IMG/VR virus record: IMGVR_UViG_3300031746_000107
Location: 1-31,266 of that record
Source: a virus
Length of the DNA: 31,266 bases
Reading direction: 5' to 3' (one strand)
Shown: positions 26,319 through 31,266 of the stretch, piece after piece
Layout: every line of letters begins with the position of its first letter
How positions within the stretch are numbered: position 1 is the stretch's first letter
Notes under the pieces: generated by a model
The model's input: only the letters and a program-made list of their open reading frames with translations
Databases searched by the model: none
What the model was told of the DNA's origin: nothing
Made by a program: the position numbers and the translations under genes

Positions 26319-27899
26319 TCACTGCCTCACGTACGCTGCATCGATGCGCTTGCGGACAACGGTCCACCAGATGGCGGCCTTGTTGCCTATATTCCCTTTT
26401 CGGCCAAGTCTTTGCGCCTCCTTGATCGACTTATCCATGATCCGCTGAATCAGATCACCCGGCAAACCGCACTGCCGGATCTGCACGTACGCAGACGCAA
26501 ACGACCCCAGGTTCTGAACGCCGGGCAGACTATCCGGTCGAAACGTCAGCCCCATGGCCTCAAACACCTGCTCGGCCCAGGCCCTGGCCTGTGGATCGTC
26601 CAGGGGTGAGTCGGGAAAAGCCGCCCCTGGCGGCGGTGCGGTGCAGGCAATATGTGCCCGCTTTGTCGCCGCCGCCAAGGGGTCGGAAAGAGTCGAACAA
26701 CCGCGAACAGACCCGCTTTCAGGGCCTGTAATCCCCGAATCGGCCTGTACGCCAGCGATCTGCCGTTCGTCGGTTGTATGTCCCGTTGGCTTTTGCGTTA
26801 GGGCGGTTTCCGTTTGGGACCCGCCGCCAGGCGGGTTCCCGTTCTCGGTTCCCGTTCTCGTTCCCGTTCCCGCGTTTAGCGGGGACGGCGAACTCCACGG
26901 CTCCGGCTCACCTGGCCAGGGATCGGCAGCAGATGCCGGGATTTGCAGCACAGGACCCAGCGGAGGAGGCCTTTGGGCCGACTCCGCCAGTGAATTCACG
27001 GGGGGGACCCCAGGGGGGGGCGAATACTTATCTCTCCCGTTATCCGTTGTTCGTTGTTCGTTTACGTTATTAAGTGGAGGGGGTTCGTTGTGGCGGTTTT
27101 CACAACTACTCTCAAAAAAACCGTTGATCTTGCCTCTCGCTCCGGACTTTCGTACGGTTCCGGTGCCGCGTTTCGCTCCAGGTTGTCTGGCGGGCCTGGT
27201 ACCGCCTTTCGCACGGGACTTGACCTGCCTGCCGGCAGATATGACGGATCCCGTTCCGTTCGCTCCGGGCATAGCGGGCCCGGTTCCGTTCGCCCCAGGA
27301 TTGACGATCATGGGAGTGAGGGGCTCCTGGGATACCCCTTCCCCACCATTAACCTGCTGGGCCGCCAGCGGCGGGGCTTGATTGCGCTGTGAACGAGGCC
27401 TCCAATCGCCCCTTGGCTGGCCGTTTACGGCACTATCCCAGACAGGGATCGGAACCTGCTCCAGAAGACCCACGCCAAACAGTGCGGTTAGGGCGTCCCT
27501 GGTGCGGTTCATGGTCAGGCCCAGGTTCATGGCCAGACCGTGATCGGTCAAGGGACGCAGATCCGGGTCCAGCAGATATCCACGATGAGATCGAGCGGGC
27601 CTGCTGGCGATCTTGACAATCGCCCAGTAGATTCCATGCAGCTCATAAACATTGGGGTGCCTGGTCAGCCAGCCGAGTTGGACCTGGTGATCCACAGCCT
27701 CATGATCTGTGGACCCCTCACAGAACAGCCGCACAAATTGCAGGCCCGACGTCCGGCAGTGCGGACTATTCACCTGTAGCTCGAACCTCTGCCCGTACCG
27801 ATACACATGGATCACCTGTGGTACAGGCCGGGCTGGGGCTTTCTGCTGCGGTGGCGGTCTCGAAGAGACTGCCTTCGGTTTCGTCCTGTCCGTTGCCAT
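26319..27899 (-). CDS. Replication-initiator-like winged-helix protein with long low-complexity linker
   Basis: A 526-residue protein, first gene of the leftward packaging/structural block. Residues 1-30 are Pro/Lys-rich; about 30-160 have a winged-helix look (FVRLFCEGSTDHEAVDHQVQ, LTDHGLAMNLGLTMNRTRDA, LTALFGVGLL), as in phage replication and DnaD/O-type proteins. About 170-400 are low complexity, rich in Pro, Gly, Asn and Thr, with repeated PGANGTG units and TGT/NGN runs. About 430-526 is a helical domain ending GNIGNKAAIWWTVVRKRIDA, similar to the C-termini of replisome-loading proteins. No Shine-Dalgarno is evident (AT-rich AAAAAATATTTCAG before ATG), so translation may be leaderless-like. 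Role is inferred; a regulator is also possible. Confidence 0.65.
   Translation of the reverse strand: MATDRTKPKAVSSRPPPQQKAPARPVPQVIHVYRYGQRFELQVNSPHCRTSGLQFVRLFCEGSTDHEAVDHQVQLGWLTRHPNVYELHGIYWAIVKIASRPARSHRGYLLDPDLRPLTDHGLAMNLGLTMNRTRDALTALFGVGLLEQVPIPVWDSAVNGQPRGDWRPRSQRNQAPPLAAQQVNGGEGVSQEPLTPMIVNPGANGTGPAMPGANGTGSVISAGRQVKSRAKGGTRPARQPGAKRGTGTVRKSGARGKINGFFESSCENRHNEPPPLNNVNEQRTTDNGRDKYSPPPGVPPVNSLAESAQRPPPLGPVLQIPASAADPWPGEPEPWSSPSPLNAGTGTRTGTENGNPPGGGSQTETALTQKPTGHTTDERQIAGVQADSGITGPESGSVRGCSTLSDPLAAATKRAHIACTAPPPGAAFPDSPLDDPQARAWAEQVFEAMGLTFRPDSLPGVQNLGSFASAYVQIRQCGLPGDLIQRIMDKSIKEAQRLGRKGNIGNKAAIWWTVVRKRIDAAYVRQ
26849..27310. repeat. Low-complexity micro-repeats and G runs in the linker of the 26319-27899 gene
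   Basis: Tandem GTTCCCGTTCTC-type units (about 26849-26875), two G runs of 7 and 8 (27000-27006, 27013-27020), and two 30-bp-period copies of a GTTCCGTTCGC(T/C)CC unit (about 27247-27300). They encode the TGT/NGN and PGANGTG peptide repeats. The sequence is slippage-prone and marks a fast-evolving linker. Confidence 0.65.
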
Positions 27900-27933
27900 C
27901 TGAAATATTTTTTACATTATTCCAATTTTCTCA

Positions 27934-27963
27934 TTGACTCTGTATACGGCAATGCCGTATACT
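27934..27963 (+). promoter_or_regulatory. Sigma70-type promoter for rightward regulator operon
   Basis: TTGACT (27934-27939) and TATACT (27958-27963) separated by 18 bp, followed by the start of the rightward pair about 75 nt downstream. The 21-bp palindrome covers most of the spacer and the -10 element, so a bound repressor would block it. Confidence 0.65.
27942..27962. promoter_or_regulatory. Perfect 10-1-10 operator-like palindrome
   Basis: Arms GTATACGGCA and its exact reverse complement around a single A. It overlaps the -10 box of the rightward promoter and lies 43 bp from the start of the leftward 27899 gene. A dimeric HTH protein such as the nearby Xre regulator is the natural candidate to bind it. 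Confidence 0.7.
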
Positions 27964-27970
27964 CTCATAT

Positions 27971-28005
27971 AGATGATCGAGACTGGCTCGATCGTCTGAT
28001 ATCAG
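27971..28005. promoter_or_regulatory. Second and third palindromes in the control region
   Basis: An 11-bp inverted repeat with one T-G mismatch (AGATGATCGAG, 5-nt centre, CTCGATCGTCT; 27971-27997) is followed by the perfect palindrome CTGATATCAG (27996-28005). Both lie in the untranslated leader of the rightward transcript and could be further operators or an RNA hairpin. Confidence 0.5.
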
Positions 28006-28045
28006 TTTCACCCGCGCCTCGGGGATCAGGGGCAGGAGAATGAAC

Positions 28046-28336
28046 ATGACTACACATCCTCATAGGAATAGACTCGCCGTGTACGGTGGCAGGATCATCC
28101 AGACCGACGATCGCCGGACAGTAGAGATGGTAGGAGCTAATGATAATGCCCATCGCCGATTCCAGTACCGGTGTACCATAGATGGCAGCGGAATCGAGCG
28201 ACGCGTCCTGCAGTCGACCGGAGAGCCATTTCTCGACACCGGATCGCCCTGGGAGGTCCTCGGCCCTGCCGACATGGCTCACCTGATCTCCGTCCGTGGA
28301 CGATACCACCCCATACTCAATCCACTGGGATTTTGA
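28046..28336 (+). CDS. Unknown 96-residue protein, first gene of rightward regulator pair
   Basis: A 96-residue protein of no recognised family. Two in-frame ATGs occur (28040 and 28046); the second has GGCAGGAG at 7 nt spacing and is preferred. The product is basic at the start (MTTHPHRNRLAVYGG), with later 'HRRFQYRCTIDGSGIERR' and a C-terminus 'VRGRYHPILNPLGF'. It is one of only two likely plus-strand genes. Its stop (TGA) is one base from the ATG of the Xre regulator, so the two are translationally coupled. The layout (unknown small protein then HTH protein, palindrome at the promoter) recalls toxin-antitoxin or regulator pairs, but the protein shows no RelE/HigB features. Confidence 0.6.
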   Translation: MTTHPHRNRLAVYGGRIIQTDDRRTVEMVGANDNAHRRFQYRCTIDGSGIERRVLQSTGEPFLDTGSPWEVLGPADMAHLISVRGRYHPILNPLGF

Positions 28337-28337
28337 C

Positions 28338-28505
28338 ATGACCCCCAAACAAATCAGACGTCTCAGATCAATAAAACGCCTCTCCCAGTCCCAGTTTGCA
28401 AAAGCCCTCGGGATCAGCCCGAGGACCCTGCAGGACTGGGAGCAGGGCAGACGCCGGCCGTCGAAAGCGGCCATCAGCCTGCTACGACTCTTTGGGGTCC
28501 GGTGA
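28338..28505 (+). CDS. Xre-family HTH regulator
   Basis: A 55-residue single-domain Xre/Cro-type DNA-binding protein. The core is unmistakable: LSQSQFAKALGISPRTLQDW then EQGRRRPSKAAISLLRL, with helices 2 and 3 at about residues 18-37. The frame is open 14 codons upstream, but the ATG at 28338 follows the upstream stop directly (TGACATG) and gives the usual start MTPKQIRRLRSIK. It lacks any extra dimerisation domain. It probably binds the palindromes ahead of its operon and may also affect the leftward block. Its 3' end overlaps the opposing small gene by 24 bp. Confidence 0.8.
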   Translation: MTPKQIRRLRSIKRLSQSQFAKALGISPRTLQDWEQGRRRPSKAAISLLRLFGVR

Positions 28506-28679
28506 GGATCGTATCTGGCCATCAAAAAGGGTGTTTTCTGTGGTGTCGCCATCCGTGGCCTTTACTCTCTTGCCTGACTTGATCTTCCCGATCGTCCGTA
28601 GTGCCAGACACAGCGGACAATCGCCCCGGCCTGACCGGCTCCAACTCACGCAGACGTCACCGTGGATACATGCCCTCAT
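28482..28679 (-). CDS. Small CxxC protein
   Basis: A 65-residue protein with MRACIHGDVCVSW and later GDCPLCLALRTIGKIKSG: paired cysteines (CxxxxxC and CPLC) suggest a small zinc-binding fold. It starts by ATGA overlap with the end of the winged-helix gene upstream, with GGGGAATGAATC before the ATG, supporting it as a real coupled gene. It converges tail-to-tail with the Xre gene. Function unknown. Confidence 0.55.
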   Translation of the reverse strand: MRACIHGDVCVSWSRSGRGDCPLCLALRTIGKIKSGKRVKATDGDTTENTLFDGQIRSSPDPKES

Positions 28680-29167
28680 GATTCATTCCCCTGCGATTGC
28701 CCGCCGGCAGGGCTGGTAGGATCATCCTCGGCCAGGCAGTACATGCCTTGGGCGGGCCGGTAGAACATGCCTCGTTTTTTGAAAAACAGGTTAGACAATT
28801 GTTTTCTGTCCACCTTGAGCTCGGTGGAGATATCATCCAAAAGCGTGCCCTTGGGATGGGCCTTAAGATGCGCACAGACCCGCTCCAGCAGCTCGGATAT
28901 CTTTCTCGGTGTGTATCCCCTGTGCGATTTCTCTTTAGCGGATGAAGGGGCCGCGACTATTGCCTGTTGGGAGGACGGTGTGCACAAACTCAACGCCCTT
29001 TTTTTTACGGCCCGCCGGAGTGGTGCGGATGAAGGGGCCGCGACTATTGCCTGTTGGGAGGACAAGGTCATCATCAGACCCTCTTTGATACCCAACTGTC
29101 GTGCCAACTCGATCTGCGCAAGACAGATTTTGTGATCGATATCCTTGATGTGGTCGCTAATTTCCAT
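28676..29167 (-). CDS. Winged-helix-like protein with duplicated segment
   Basis: A 163-residue protein. The C-terminal half (about 85-150) reads as a winged helix: ISELLERVCAHLKAHPKGTL, then LDDISTELKVDRKQLSNLFF and a basic wing GMFYRPAQGMYCL. The N-terminal part holds SSQQAIVAAPSSA twice, encoded by a perfect 39-bp direct repeat, separated by a basic stretch (PLRRAVKKRALSLCTP). A regulatory or DNA-binding role is likely; partners are unknown. The ribosome site is weak. It follows the 114-nt gap with a large inverted repeat. Confidence 0.62.
   Translation of the reverse strand: MEISDHIKDIDHKICLAQIELARQLGIKEGLMMTLSSQQAIVAAPSSAPLRRAVKKRALSLCTPSSQQAIVAAPSSAKEKSHRGYTPRKISELLERVCAHLKAHPKGTLLDDISTELKVDRKQLSNLFFKKRGMFYRPAQGMYCLAEDDPTSPAGGQSQGNES
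28938..29063. repeat. 39-bp perfect direct repeat (two copies, 87-bp period)
   Basis: Copies at 28938-28976 and 29025-29063 are identical and in frame (87 bp is 29 codons), each encoding SSQQAIVAAPSSA on the minus strand. The intervening 48 bp differ and contain an 8-bp T run. Confidence 0.85.
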
Positions 29168-29281
29168 GGTCGCCCGTTAAATTTGTAATATCTGATTTGT
29201 AATCTGAAGGGGCCTGAGGCCGCAACGAGCGGCTTGCCTTCTGGTACTCTGGGTCAATCGTGATCTCAGGCCCCTTATTTG
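29168..29281. other. Intergenic region with nested inverted repeats and degenerate heptamers
   Basis: The 114-nt gap between the resolvase stop and the winged-helix start. It holds AAGGGGCCTGAG (29207-29218) and its exact reverse complement (29265-29276), enclosing a smaller hairpin GCCGC-AACGA-GCGGC (29219-29233). Next to them are two related ATTTGTAAT(AT)CTG units (29181-29206). A terminator, small RNA or protein-binding cruciform are possible; no coding sequence seen. Confidence 0.6.
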
Positions 29282-29791
29282 TCAGTTCAGTTTCAATTCG
29301 ATCCTTTGCCGTGCCCACCATTGGCCGATCCGGATGGCGTCGGCAATGTCACCTCCCGGGTCTTTTGCCGATCGGTAGTCCGGCACCATGGTCGCCACGA
29401 TCGCCTTGCGAGCGTCTTTGGTCAGCTTTCCTCCGAGTCCCCTGATCCATTCTGTCTCGGTTGCGGTCCGCAAGATCCGCTGATGGGCCAAACAATAGGC
29501 CCGACACTCCTGGACCACAGCCTGCACCGCCCGTCCATAGATGGCCAGCCCAGCCCCGCCGCCGCGGTGACGGCCCCGGTGGGCGTGCCCTGACGGCACC
29601 TCGATCACGATCTCCTCAGGGGACGTCTCCATCAGCAGATGGCCCAACTGACCGACGATACTCTCGATGCGGTCATCTACTGACCGTGCCCGGCGATCCG
29701 GCCTGATGACACCAGCCGCCAAGACGCCGCCCTCAAAACCCAAAACGGTCCAGCCCGTCCGCGTCAGAGATGGATCTAGGGAGAGGATCAT
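29282..29791 (-). CDS. RuvC-like Holliday junction resolvase
   Basis: A 169-residue RNase H-fold nuclease. Catalytic acidic residues are visible: D6 in MILSLDPSLTRTGW, E64 in IVIEVPSG, and D148/D151 in DPGGDIADAIRIGQWW, the same D-E-D/D order and spacing as RuvC (about 170 residues). A Gly/His/Arg-rich segment (GHAHRGRHRGGGAGLAIYGR) follows the second acid, and a 'LTKDARKAIV' helix binds substrate in relatives. It probably resolves branched DNA during phage replication or before packaging. Its start overlaps the upstream gene by ATGA and has no Shine-Dalgarno; the upstream DNA is the heptamer repeat, so translation must depend on coupling. Confidence 0.85.
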   Translation of the reverse strand: MILSLDPSLTRTGWTVLGFEGGVLAAGVIRPDRRARSVDDRIESIVGQLGHLLMETSPEEIVIEVPSGHAHRGRHRGGGAGLAIYGRAVQAVVQECRAYCLAHQRILRTATETEWIRGLGGKLTKDARKAIVATMVPDYRSAKDPGGDIADAIRIGQWWARQRIELKLN

Positions 29792-30519
29792 AGAGAATTT
29801 CGGATTGCAGATTTCGGATTTCGGATTTCGTACAATGCCTCGGGCCGCTGGCGGACGATCCGGTCGCGGTCCTCTTTTGTCGTCGGGCGGCCATCGGTGC
29901 CGACCGTGGCCTTGACCCAGGCCGGAACTTCAGCGGCCTGGCAATGACGCACCACGCTGGCTATGTGATCATTGGTATGGGGTGTTAATCTGGCCTCTGG
30001 ACCCGTCTCGCAACCGACTATTCCCCAGGACATCGCCGACATCCCTGATGGGTTGATATCGACGTTGCTCAGAATCGGCTCTACACTCACCCAACGCCTG
30101 GGACAATCGACATGCTTGAGCCACCACAGCCGGCCGATCTGATCTTGCGACTCCACCGTCACCCCAGGCCAGACATTGTCCGAGATCGGGCAATGAGTAA
30201 AAAACCACGCCATCCGCTCAACCCGCTTCGTCAGGATCAGGACCTGGTGGGGACCCCTGGCCGCCGCGTCCAGAGCCTGTCCAATGAAGTCGTCTGGGAC
30301 ATCCGGGTGAAACAGATCCGACCAGATAGAGATGATCTTGGGTTTGCCCTTCTCCAGCCGCTGGAGTCGCTCCGGGTGAAGGATGATCTTGTCTGGGTCT
30401 TGTCCCCACCGCGTGAGGCCCGCTCGGTGCCAGCAGTGGTCGCATCCCTCGCTGACAGGTGTGCACCCGCTGACCAGATCAATCCCTTCATCCCAGTACT
30501 TCGCTTCTTTTGTGTTCAT
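29788..30519 (-). CDS. Phage Gp37/Gp68-family protein (DUF5131), radical-SAM-like cysteines
   Basis: A 243-residue member of the phage Gp37/Gp68 family (DUF5131). Hallmarks: the cysteine cluster C19-TPVSEG-C26-DH-C29 near the N-terminus (similar to three-cysteine iron-sulfur sites), 'ISIWSDLFHPDVPDDFIGQA', 'HQVLILTKRVERM', 'NVWPGVTVESQDQ', 'RWVSVEPIL' and 'WGIVGCETGPEAR'. The family is widespread in phages and its reaction is unknown; a radical-SAM-like activity is suggested by the cysteines. The last dozen residues (EIRNPKSAIRNSL) are encoded by a heptamer repeat and look like an added tail. The gene overlaps both neighbours. Confidence 0.85.
   Translation of the reverse strand: MNTKEAKYWDEGIDLVSGCTPVSEGCDHCWHRAGLTRWGQDPDKIILHPERLQRLEKGKPKIISIWSDLFHPDVPDDFIGQALDAAARGPHQVLILTKRVERMAWFFTHCPISDNVWPGVTVESQDQIGRLWWLKHVDCPRRWVSVEPILSNVDINPSGMSAMSWGIVGCETGPEARLTPHTNDHIASVVRHCQAAEVPAWVKATVGTDGRPTTKEDRDRIVRQRPEALYEIRNPKSAIRNSL
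29797..29830. repeat. Heptamer repeat (ATTTCGG)n at gene junction
   Basis: Five units of period 7 on the plus strand: ATTTCGG, ATTGCAG, ATTTCGG, ATTTCGG, ATTTCG. It encodes the C-terminal tail of the DUF5131 protein and occupies the position where a ribosome site for the resolvase gene would be. Confidence 0.85.
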
Positions 30520-30871
30520 GGGCTACATCCTTGTAGACCGTTAAAACTTTGTCATCCTGCTCGGTGCAGTTGACCATCACCGCGATCGTTCTGCACAGCA
30601 TGATGATCGTCTTTTCCGACTGTCTCAGGATGCCGTCGATTTCTATCGCTGCATCACGGATCTGGTCCACCTGGTGGACCAGGTCAGCTCTACGACCCGC
30701 CGGTGAATCGCCTCGTGCTTGTAACGTAGGGACCCACATCCTGCACGCAGGAGTGGAACTCCTGTAGACCACCCGCTTGACACACTCCGGAGCTGGTGCC
30801 GGACCGATATGCCATCTGCCGCAGGCGCCACAGGTCTCGGCCAGATAGCCACACGTCCCGTCACACATCAT
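30488..30871 (-). CDS. Cys-rich small protein with possible zinc finger
   Basis: A 127-residue protein. The N-terminus (MMCDGTCGYLAETCGACGRW) has four cysteines in about 15 residues (C3, C7, C14, C17), followed by another at about 30, suggesting a zinc-binding module. The C-terminal half is helical (LVHQVDQIRDAAIEIDGILR, then QSEKTIIMLCRTIAVMV). Two adjacent ATGs are possible starts, both close to AGGTGG. It overlaps the DUF5131 gene by 32 bp and the upstream gene by 11 bp. The stretch around residues 36-70 (SSTPACRMWVPTLQARG) comes from DNA full of palindromes and may be an inserted repeat. No family recognised. Confidence 0.55.
   Translation of the reverse strand: MMCDGTCGYLAETCGACGRWHIGPAPAPECVKRVVYRSSTPACRMWVPTLQARGDSPAGRRADLVHQVDQIRDAAIEIDGILRQSEKTIIMLCRTIAVMVNCTEQDDKVLTVYKDVAHEHKRSEVLG
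30662..30763. repeat. Cluster of short palindromes inside the Cys-rich gene
   Basis: A perfect 10-1-10 inverted repeat (CTGGTCCACC, T, then its complement; 30662-30682) is followed by two overlapping hairpins: TCCTGC-AC-GCAGGA (30739-30752) and AGGAGT-GGA-ACTCCT (30749-30763). The latter two cannot form together. Confidence 0.6.
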
Positions 30872-31067
30872 CCACCTGCCGTTCCCGTCTAGCCCGACGA
30901 TCCGGCCCAGTTACGATCCCACACTGACGCCAGGCATCCGCCAGACTGTCCAGCCACCGGTCTGCACGGATACACAGCCCTTCCACCCACAACAACAGCC
31001 AGATCCCGACGGCCGAGACGGTGGCACGAATCCTCAATCGGAAATCAGAAATTTGAAATAGTCTCAT
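30861..31067 (-). CDS. Small protein with possible membrane helix
   Basis: A 68-residue protein. The frame is open further upstream, but the ATG at 31067 has a strong ribosome site (GGAAGGAAGACT). The first residues MRLFQISDFRLRI derive from the heptamer repeat at 31039-31059. The middle (TVSAVGIWLLLWVEGLCI) is hydrophobic enough for one membrane pass; the end is basic (GPDRRARRERQVDD). It overlaps the upstream gene by 23 bp and the downstream gene by 11 bp. No family recognised; it could be chance coding in a repeat-bearing region, though the ribosome site argues for translation. Confidence 0.5.
   Translation of the reverse strand: MRLFQISDFRLRIRATVSAVGIWLLLWVEGLCIRADRWLDSLADAWRQCGIVTGPDRRARRERQVDDV
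31032..31059. repeat. Heptamer repeat copy, opposite orientation
   Basis: Period-7 units CCTCAAT, CGGAAAT, CAGAAAT, TTGAAAT on the plus strand, the inverse of the ATTTCGG array at 29797-29830. It spans the stop of one gene and the start of the next. Confidence 0.7.
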
Positions 31068-31266
31068 AGTCTTCCTTCCGTATTGGCTCCACCTGCGCCC
31101 GCAACAGCCGGAGCATCCCAACCCAGTCCCGCTCGGGGATCAGCAGCATCCCGCCACAATCCACACGCAGAACCTCCTGCGTCCGGTCGATCACCACCAG
31201 GATCGGCTCATTGGTCGCCACCCTCAGCACCCCACGGGACATCTCATTGGGCTCGGACAGGTGGAC
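31045..31266 (-). CDS. Unknown protein, 5' end probably outside window
   Basis: At least 65 residues from an ATG at 31242 (MSRGVLRVATNEPILVVIDR), but the frame is open to the window edge (eight further codons, reading VHLSEPNE) and the internal ATG has only a weak ribosome site, so the real start may lie beyond the window. A beta-rich stretch with 'VDCGGMLLIPERDWVGMLRL' is visible. No family recognised. The C-terminus (DYETISNF) runs into the heptamer repeat. Confidence 0.5.
   Translation of the reverse strand, partial: VHLSEPNEMSRGVLRVATNEPILVVIDRTQEVLRVDCGGMLLIPERDWVGMLRLLRAQVEPIRKEDYETISNF

Noticed and set aside
28046-28505. Definite toxin-antitoxin call for the rightward pair
   Set aside because: The layout fits, but the first protein shows no known toxin motif, so it is kept only as a hypothesis.
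27965-28552. A 195-codon minus-strand frame across the regulator operon
   Set aside because: It overlaps the clear Xre HTH gene and its coupled partner, ends within the operator region, and has no ribosome site or family features.
28938-29063. CRISPR-like array
   Set aside because: Only two repeats, in frame inside a coding gene, with a single spacer-like interval; no cas genes nearby.

Overview
The window is a stretch of a tailed double-stranded DNA phage (or prophage) genome with short-tailed, T7-like (podovirus) virion architecture. Almost every gene lies on the minus strand, so the map reads right to left. GC content is moderately high, genes are tightly packed with many ATGA or TGATG stop/start overlaps, and no host housekeeping gene, tRNA, rRNA, integrase, CRISPR array or insertion sequence was seen. 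The host is not stated by the sequence. Short simple repeats at several gene ends (a CCGAAAT-type heptamer and a CTTACCTT-type octamer) resemble, from memory only, repeats common in Planctomycetota and similar environmental genomes, so a host of that kind is a tentative guess.

Right end (about 28.0-31.27 kb): small accessory genes on the minus strand. They include a gene cut by the window edge, a small membrane-like protein, a Cys-rich protein, a Gp37/Gp68-family (DUF5131) three-cysteine protein, a RuvC-like resolvase, a winged-helix protein with an internal 39-bp direct repeat, and a small CxxC protein. Facing them is a rightward pair, an unknown 96-residue protein and a 55-residue Xre-type regulator. 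The pair is driven by a good sigma70-type promoter carrying a perfect 21-bp operator-like palindrome and two further palindromes (27934-28005).

Middle (about 16.9-27.9 kb), read leftward: a winged-helix, replication-like protein with a long low-complexity linker; terminase small and large subunits; a small membrane protein; portal; a Bbp19-like protein; a coiled-coil protein; scaffold; major capsid protein; two tandem paralogous probable head-decoration proteins; a GT-A-type glycosyltransferase; a secreted-looking protein; and tail tubular protein A. Capsid and both decoration genes are each preceded by clear RNA hairpins.

Left (1-16.9 kb): tail tubular protein B (nozzle), three internal or ejection proteins matching T7 gp14, gp15 and gp16 in position (the last a 2212-residue polyvalent protein with a HELGH metallopeptidase motif), a 1290-residue tailspike (T7-fibre-like head-binding domain plus pectate-lyase-like beta-helix), a secreted-looking beta protein and a LamG-like protein cut by the left edge. 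No lysis genes, DNA polymerase or RNA polymerase are present in the window.

The most unusual feature is that five virion or virion-cluster proteins (nozzle, tailspike, LamG protein and two small proteins) begin with Sec-type signal peptides or a signal-anchor-like segment. In the nozzle and tailspike the conserved family domain starts right after the predicted cleavage site. That is very atypical for phages, whose virions assemble in the cytoplasm.
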